In this document: piece after piece, positions 59,221-64,000 of the stretch
Position numbering within the stretch: position 1 is the first letter of the stretch
How the letters are laid out: each line of letters opens with the position of its first letter
NCBI GenBank assembly: GCA_900755895.1
Contig: CAAEIG010000241.1
Coordinates: 66,995 to 130,994 of the forward strand
DNA: 64,000 nucleotides
Direction: 5' to 3'
Origin: Clostridia bacterium
Lineage (GTDB): Bacteria; Bacillota; Clostridia; Oscillospirales; Acutalibacteraceae
Made by a program: the position numbers and the translations under genes
Notes under the pieces: generated by a model
Databases searched by the model: none
What the model was told of the DNA's origin: nothing
The model's input: the letters and a program-made list of their open reading frames with translations, nothing else

Positions 59221-59339
59221 GTGGTTTTTTGTATTTTTTTACCTTTTAACACTCTCTTCATAAAATTGCTAGTCTCACCCGCGGCCAACTATTCCTAAAA
59301 CAGGGAAAAGCCCCGCTTCACAGCCGAGCTTCTCCCAAC

Positions 59340-59774
59340 TTACAAAAGTTTCTTGAAATTTCGCTGAAGCTTGTTCCCGGTGTATCCCATGTGTTGGTAA
59401 AAGGCATGGGCGCCTTTTCTAGTCTCCCCGGACACCAATCGCACAGCAGTCACCCCAACGGAGCGTGCCCACTCCTCCCCTGCCGCCAGAAGGGTGCTCC
59501 CTACACCTTGTCTCCGACAGGAGCTGGCTGTGGCAATACCCATCACATTCACCATGGGATCGGCATATAACAGCTCATACCACTCTAGATGAAGATACCC
59601 CACCACTTCTCCTCCGGCCTCTGCCACCAGAATACAGTGTGTGGGATCGCCCAGTAAGTCCGTTAAGCGCTCCCGCGTCTTTTCCTCAGGATAATCGTAG
59701 CCCATTTCCTCACGATTTAAACGAGTTAGAGCCTGCGAATCTTCCAAACGGGCCGGACGCACAGTGAGTTCCAT
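59340..59774 (-). CDS. GNAT-family N-acetyltransferase
   Basis: A 144-aa acetyltransferase. V-R-P-A-R-L-E-D at the start, G-E-V-V-G-Y-L-H-L, and the acetyl-CoA loop R-R-Q-G-V-G-S-T-L-L are clear; K-G-A-H-A-F-Y-Q-H-M-G-Y is the C-terminal motif. ATG 59774 follows AAAGGGGG. Substrate unknown; monocistronic, after the transketolase terminator. Confidence 0.92.
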   Translation of the reverse strand: MELTVRPARLEDSQALTRLNREEMGYDYPEEKTRERLTDLLGDPTHCILVAEAGGEVVGYLHLEWYELLYADPMVNVMGIATASSCRRQGVGSTLLAAGEEWARSVGVTAVRLVSGETRKGAHAFYQHMGYTGNKLQRNFKKLL

Positions 59775-59793
59775 ACTCTTTCCCCCTTTATGC

Positions 59794-59824
59794 AAAAAAA
59801 GGCCCGGCATACGCCAGGCCTTTT
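59794..59824 (-). terminator. Terminator after the split transketolase
   Basis: GGCCCGGC (59801-59808) pairs with GCCAGGCC (59813-59820), with an A/T extension and seven Ts on the minus strand. Confidence 0.85.
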
Positions 59825-59832
59825 CATCGGGC

Positions 59833-60777
59833 TCACTTGCCCAGAACTTTCTTCACAGTCGCTTCGATATTCTCCGCAGACAGTCCAAACTCCTTCAAGA
59901 GGTCCACTGCCGGGCCAGAATGACCGAAAACATCCTTGACACCGATCTTGGTCACAGGGGTGGGGCAAACTTCAGAGAGATAGGAGGACACAGCATCGCC
60001 AAGACCTCCCACCACATTGTGCTCTTCCACCGTGACAATACGGCCGGTCTCTTTGGCTGCTTTCAACACCAGCTCCTCATCCAAAGGCTTGATGGTGTGC
60101 ATGTCAATGAGACGAACGTCGATACCGGCAGCTTCCAAAGCCTTCACAGCCTTCACAGCCTCACCCACCATCAGGCCGGTGGCGATGATGGTGATATCCT
60201 TGCCGTCCCGCAGGGTAATACCCTTGCCAATCTCAAAGGTGTAGTCGTCATTGTTGTTGCAGCTCTCAACCGCCAAGCGGCCTAGACGGATATACACAGG
60301 GCCCACATACTCAGCAGCAGCTTTCACAGCTGCCTGCATCTCATAGTGGTCAGCAGGGTTTAGCACCACCATGCCGGGGATGGAACGCATCAGCGCAATA
60401 TCCTCGCAGCACTGGTGAGTAGCGCCGTCCTCACCCACGGAGATGCCTGCGTGAGAGCCGACAATCTTCACATTCAAATGAGGATAGCACACGGAGTTGC
60501 GCACCTGCTCAAAAGCACGGCCGGCGGAGAACATGGCAAAGGACGCAGCAAAGGGGATCTTTCCGCAGGTGGCCAGGCCAGCTGCAATACCCACCATGTT
60601 GCACTCGGCAATGCCGCAGTCGATAAAGCGCTCGGGATACTTCTTCTTGAAGATGCCGGTCTTGGTGGCCTCTGCCAGGTCCGCGTCCAGCACCACAATG
60701 TCAGGATTTGTCTCGGCCAGTGCGGTGATGGCTTCACCGAAGCTCTCACGGGTGGCCTTTTTCACCATTTCAGCCAT
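59833..60777 (-). CDS. Transketolase, C-terminal subunit
   Basis: Pyrimidine-binding and C-terminal domains of a two-part transketolase, 314 aa. V-L-D-A-D-L-A-E-A-T-K-T, E-C-N-M-V-G-I-A-A-G-L-A, and E-D-G-A-T-H-Q are typical of the TPP pyrimidine-binding half. It overlaps the N-terminal subunit by 8 nt. Non-oxidative pentose phosphate pathway; a DXS-like role is less likely as the two subunits match transketolase. Confidence 0.93.
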   Translation of the reverse strand: MAEMVKKATRESFGEAITALAETNPDIVVLDADLAEATKTGIFKKKYPERFIDCGIAECNMVGIAAGLATCGKIPFAASFAMFSAGRAFEQVRNSVCYPHLNVKIVGSHAGISVGEDGATHQCCEDIALMRSIPGMVVLNPADHYEMQAAVKAAAEYVGPVYIRLGRLAVESCNNNDDYTFEIGKGITLRDGKDITIIATGLMVGEAVKAVKALEAAGIDVRLIDMHTIKPLDEELVLKAAKETGRIVTVEEHNVVGGLGDAVSSYLSEVCPTPVTKIGVKDVFGHSGPAVDLLKEFGLSAENIEATVKKVLGK

Positions 60778-61615
60778 TCTGCAGCACCTCCAGGGATTCG
60801 GTCAGTTCTTTCTTGGCAACCTCATACTCCTCTGCGTTGGGAGCCTTGCCGTGCCAGCCCACCTGGTTCTCCATAAAGGATACACCCTTGCCCTTGACAG
60901 TCTTGGCAATGATGGCAAAGGGCTTGCCTTTGCAAGCGCGGGCAGCTTCAAAAGCCTTCTCCAGCTCGTCAAAGTCGTTGCCGTTGACCGTGATGGTCTC
61001 AAAACCAAAGGCCTGGAACTTGGGCTCGAAAGGAGCGGGACCAGCCACTTCGTCAATAGGTCCGTCAATCTGCAGGCCGTTGTAGTCCAAAATCACACAC
61101 AGGTTGTCCAGCTTGTGATGGCCGGCAAACATGCAAGCCTCCCACACCTGGCCCTCTTCACTCTCACCGTCACCCAACAGAGTGTAAACACGGTAATCCT
61201 TGTTGTCCATTTTCGCTGCCAGGGCCATGCCCACTGCAGCAGAGATTCCCTGGCCCAGAGAGCCAGAGCTCATATCCACGCCAGGAGTGCCCTTCATGTC
61301 CGGATGGCCCTGGAGCATGGCGCCAATATGACGAAGCTTTTTCAGCTCGCTCACATCAAAATAGCCACGGTTGGCCAGAGCAGAGTACAGACCAGGAGCA
61401 CAGTGGCCCTTGGAAAGCACAAAGCGATCCCGATTGGGGTCCTTGGGGGACTTGGGATCAATGTGCAGTTCTTTGAAGTAAAGATAGGTGAAAATGTCCG
61501 CCGAAGAGAGGGAGCCTCCCGGATGGCCGGACTTGGCGTTGAATACGCCTTCGATGATGCCGAGGCGAACCTTCGCCGCGGTGACCTGAAGGTCTTTGCG
61601 TTCTTGCGCGTTCAT
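60770..61615 (-). CDS. Transketolase, N-terminal subunit
   Basis: TPP diphosphate-binding half, 281 aa. S-G-H-P-G-G-S-L-S-S-A-D, L-S-K-G-H-C-A-P, G-S-L-G-Q-G and the TPP motif G-D-G-E-S-E-E-G-Q-V-W-E-A followed by N are all present. The ATG at 61615 has AAAGGA at a rather long 12 nt. Split genes like this are usual in Clostridia. Confidence 0.94.
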   Translation of the reverse strand: MNAQERKDLQVTAAKVRLGIIEGVFNAKSGHPGGSLSSADIFTYLYFKELHIDPKSPKDPNRDRFVLSKGHCAPGLYSALANRGYFDVSELKKLRHIGAMLQGHPDMKGTPGVDMSSGSLGQGISAAVGMALAAKMDNKDYRVYTLLGDGESEEGQVWEACMFAGHHKLDNLCVILDYNGLQIDGPIDEVAGPAPFEPKFQAFGFETITVNGNDFDELEKAFEAARACKGKPFAIIAKTVKGKGVSFMENQVGWHGKAPNAEEYEVAKKELTESLEVLQNG

Positions 61616-61667
61616 GGTTACTACCAGTCCTTTCCGCCGTGATCCTTGTGTTCGCTCACACACGTTC

Positions 61668-61696
61668 ATTGTAGCCTATTTTATCGCAAAAAGCAA
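61668..61696 (-). promoter_or_regulatory. Promoter of the split transketolase
   Basis: TTGCTT (61691-61696) and TACAAT (61668-61673), minus strand, with a 17-nt spacer. The remaining 61697-61890 stretch shows nothing I can name. Confidence 0.6.
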
Positions 61697-61904
61697 TTGA
61701 AACTTTCTTTTCCCGAGATCCATGTAGAAATCCAGCTGAAAAGCATCGAGAAGATCCTTTGGCTTTCTCACCTAGAACAAGAGCGACATCATCTCCCACA
61801 GGATATTTTTCACTGATTTCCTAATCGCTGCATAATGGAGAAACCCTGCATCCAAACTACTTTATGAACAAACCTAACACCCCGTCAGAAAGGAAGTCTC
61901 CAAC

Positions 61905-62207
61905 ATGAAACAGAAAAACGGTATGATCGGCGGTCTTCCCGCTAACATCAACATCATGAATCCCGTCCCCAACAAGGACGCCAAAACCATCACCAGCCTG
62001 ATCCGCAAAAACGGAAAAGTCTCTGGCTATGAGCTGTCCGACGGCAGAGTGCTCTCCAAGCGCGAAGGCGTTGCTTTGGCCAAGCAGGGTGGCATTCGCG
62101 GTGTGGCCATTGCCAGCCGCAATGGCAGCGAATACCTTCGTTCCCTGCCCGACGGCAATGAATCCAACAATCTGGGGGATTTGCCCACTTCCCCGGAAAG
62201 CTTCTGA
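61905..62207 (+). CDS. DUF3892 domain protein
   Basis: A 100-aa soluble protein. D-A-K-T-I-T-S-L-I-R-K-N-G-K-V-S-G-Y-E-L-S-D-G-R-V-L-S-K-R-E-G-V-A-L-A-K-Q-G-G-I is the DUF3892 pattern, and E-Y-L-R-S-L-P-D-G lies near the end. Function unknown. Good GAAAGGAAG site and a strong terminator, so it is probably expressed as a single gene. One of the few plus-strand genes here. Confidence 0.8.
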   Translation: MKQKNGMIGGLPANINIMNPVPNKDAKTITSLIRKNGKVSGYELSDGRVLSKREGVALAKQGGIRGVAIASRNGSEYLRSLPDGNESNNLGDLPTSPESF

Positions 62208-62215
62208 CAAAACAA

Positions 62216-62255
62216 AAAGAACCCCTGGCCGGTAATCCCCAGCCAGGGGTTCTTT
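62216..62255. terminator. Bidirectional terminator
   Basis: AAAGAACCCCTGGC (62216-62229) pairs with GCCAGGGGTTCTTT (62242-62255) perfectly. It serves the DUF3892 gene and the convergent pyruvate oxidoreductase gene. Confidence 0.92.
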
Positions 62256-62295
62256 CTATTTCATGATAAGAGAGCTTTCAGATAGAATAGGTCAA

Positions 62296-64000
62296 TTACT
62301 CGGCCATCTTCTTCAGCTTCTCATACTTCTCGACAGCATACTTCTCAGCGTTGGCGAACAACTTCTCAGCACGCTCGGGGAAGGAACGGGTCAAGCTGTT
62401 GTAACGCACTTCGCCCATGATGAAGTCGCGATAGGAAGCGGTGGGAGCCTTGCTGTCCAGCTGGAAGGGGTTCTCGCCGTTGTCGGCCCGACGGGGATCG
62501 AAACGGAAGTTGTGCCAGTAGCCAGCAGCCACAGCCTTCTTCTCCTCAACCTGGGACACGCCCATACCGCCCTTGATACCATGGTTGATACAGGGAGCAT
62601 AAGCCAGAATGATGGAGGGGCCATGGTAGCTCTCAGCCTCGTTGAAGGCCTTAATGCACTGGTTCATGTCGGCACCCATAGCAACCTGAGCCACGTAAAC
62701 ATAGCCATAGCTCATAGCGATAGCAGCCAGGTCCTTCTTCTTGGTAGCCTTACCGGTGGCAGCGAACTGCGCAACGGAGCCGCAAGGAGTGGACTTGGAA
62801 GCCTGACCGCCGGTGTTGGAGTACACCTCGGTATCGAAGACCAGGACGTTGATGTCCTCGCCGGAAGCGAGAGCATGATCCAAGCCGCCGAAGCCGATAT
62901 CGTAAGCCCAGCCGTCGCCGCCCAGGATCCACATGGACTTCTTGGCCAGGTAATCCTTATCCTTCAGGATCTGAGAAGCCAGAGCGCAAGCCTCGCACTT
63001 GCAGCCCTCGATCACACCAGCTTCCAGAGCAGCGATGTAATCCTTAGCAGGCTGATCGTTAGCAGCGCGGTCAGCCATGGTATCCAACCACTTCTGGCCA
63101 GCTTCCTTGATCTCAGCGGTGGCATACTCCACAGCAATCAGCTTCTCAGTGAGCTCAGCCAGACGGCCGCGGACAGCGTTCTGAGCCAGGGCCATGCCCA
63201 GACCAAACTCAGCGTTGTCCTCGAACAGGGAGTTCTCCCAAGCGGGGCCGTGGCCAGCCTTGTTCACAGTGTAAGGAGTGGCAGGTGCGGAACCGCCCCA
63301 GATGGAGGAGCAGCCAGTGGCGTTGGCAATGAACATCTTGTCGCCGAACAGCTGAGTAGCCAGCTTGGCGTAAGGAGTCTCGCCGCAGCCGCCGCAGGCG
63401 CCGGAGAACTCCAGCAAGGGCTGCTTGAACTGGCTGCCCTTAACGGTGGTCTCTTTGAACTTAGCGGCAACCTCTTCCTTAGCAGGCAGGTTGATGCCAT
63501 ACTCGAAGACAGCCTCCTGATCACGCTGAGAGTCGATGGGAGCCCTCTTCAGAGCCTTCTCCTTGGCGGGGCAGACATTGGCGCAGGCGCCGCAGCCCTG
63601 GCAGTCCAGAGGATCGACCTGCATACGGAAGGTCAAGCCCTCAAAGCCCTTGCCCTTGGCCTCCTTGGTAACGAAGGCGGCAGGCTTTGCAGCCTCTTCC
63701 TCCGCGTTCAGCAGGAAGGGACGAATCGCGGCGTGGGGGCAGACCAGAGCGCACTTGTTGCAGCCAATGCAGTTCTCGGGGATCCACTTGGGCACCTTCA
63801 CAGCGATGCCGCGCTTCTCATACTTAGAAGTCTCAGAGGGGGTAACACCATCAGCGTAGGGCATGAACTCGCTCACGGGGATGGCATCGCCGGCCTGCTT
63901 GTTGACAGGGATCTGGATCTCACGGATGTAGTGAGGCAGGCTTGCGTCGGGAGCCTTGGTATCGTCAGCCAGAGTCTTCCAGGACTCGGGAACGTCGATC
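62296..64000 (-). CDS. nifJ: Pyruvate:ferredoxin oxidoreductase, 5' part cut by window
   Basis: Oxidises pyruvate to acetyl-CoA with reduction of ferredoxin. The C-terminal 568 codons are present and the frame stays open to the edge, so a GTG at 63876 is not the start. Two 4Fe-4S motifs, C-I-G-C-N-K-C-A-L-V-C-P and C-Q-G-C-G-A-C-A-N-V-C-P, precede the TPP domain with G-A-C-G-G-C-G-E-T-P and G-D-G-W-A-Y-D-I-G followed by Y-S-N-T-G-G-Q. This fits the single-chain, about 1175-aa form of anaerobes. Confidence 0.97.
   Translation of the reverse strand, partial: IDVPESWKTLADDTKAPDASLPHYIREIQIPVNKQAGDAIPVSEFMPYADGVTPSETSKYEKRGIAVKVPKWIPENCIGCNKCALVCPHAAIRPFLLNAEEEAAKPAAFVTKEAKGKGFEGLTFRMQVDPLDCQGCGACANVCPAKEKALKRAPIDSQRDQEAVFEYGINLPAKEEVAAKFKETTVKGSQFKQPLLEFSGACGGCGETPYAKLATQLFGDKMFIANATGCSSIWGGSAPATPYTVNKAGHGPAWENSLFEDNAEFGLGMALAQNAVRGRLAELTEKLIAVEYATAEIKEAGQKWLDTMADRAANDQPAKDYIAALEAGVIEGCKCEACALASQILKDKDYLAKKSMWILGGDGWAYDIGFGGLDHALASGEDINVLVFDTEVYSNTGGQASKSTPCGSVAQFAATGKATKKKDLAAIAMSYGYVYVAQVAMGADMNQCIKAFNEAESYHGPSIILAYAPCINHGIKGGMGVSQVEEKKAVAAGYWHNFRFDPRRADNGENPFQLDSKAPTASYRDFIMGEVRYNSLTRSFPERAEKLFANAEKYAVEKYEKLKKMAE

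Noticed and set aside
63876..63876. GTG as the start of the pyruvate oxidoreductase gene
   Set aside because: The frame continues to the window edge with plausible protein sequence, and the known enzyme has about 600 more N-terminal residues.

Overview
The window looks like a chromosomal segment of an anaerobic, endospore-forming Clostridia bacterium, most likely Oscillospiraceae (Flavonifractor/Oscillibacter-like). The reasons are a moderately high GC content, a pyruvate:ferredoxin oxidoreductase, ferredoxin-type aldo/keto reductase, a full spoIIIA operon, the clostridial spore protein SipL, split transketolase, and gene orders shared with other Firmicutes. Family names come from reading the translated sequence; no database was searched. 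I see no prophage, insertion sequence, CRISPR array or rRNA operon. The region is core genome with a few accessory genes.

Layout. 1-10.6 kb: accessory and housekeeping genes (partial Gfo/Idh oxidoreductase, nitroreductase, PadR-HAAS pair with a perfect operator, RNase P RNA, pncB, small XRE regulator, YtvI-type permease, type Ic aspartate aminotransferase, a PurF-like protein without the catalytic cysteine, MarR plus a YczE-type membrane protein). 10.8-15.6 kb: yajC, tgt and a CsoR-controlled copper ATPase that ends in a CopZ-like domain. 15.7-18.9 kb: a ferredoxin-type aldo/keto reductase and a three-gene cell-surface operon (small conserved protein, nuclease lipoprotein, cyclophilin-like lipoprotein).

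19-36 kb, all on the minus strand: the Bacillus-type block yicC-remA-gmk-rpoZ-priA-def-fmt-rsmB-rlmN-prpC-prkC-rsgA-thiN-spoVM, lacking coaBC and rpe. It runs directly into sipL-spoIVA-(SpoIVFA-like)-(SpoIVFB-like). SpoVM, SpoIVA and SipL form the basement of the spore coat, so the block joins coat assembly to a candidate sigma-K-activating protease. 36-42 kb: M50 protease, scpA, scpB, DUF2953, ytfJ, dacF, rluB and acetyltransferase in one operon, with rpmB divergent from it. 42-52.4 kb: spoIIIAA-AH (feeding channel between mother cell and forespore), then nusB, a TsaD paralogue, xseA, xseB, ispA, an RluA-family synthase and a phospholipase-C-like protein. 52.4-64 kb: Nudix hydrolase, glucokinase-mutarotase pair, tRNA-Leu, a sedoheptulokinase-like kinase, groES-groEL with CIRCE, split transketolase, a DUF3892 protein and the 3' part of pyruvate:ferredoxin oxidoreductase.

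The points most worth following up are the compact spore-coat/SpoIVF cluster, the Cys-less PurF-like protein, the CopA-CopZ fusion with a likely internal start, a probable CTG start for scpB, a 110-nt spoIIIAA/spoIIIAB overlap that one extra G would remove, and a second degenerate CIRCE in the groES leader.
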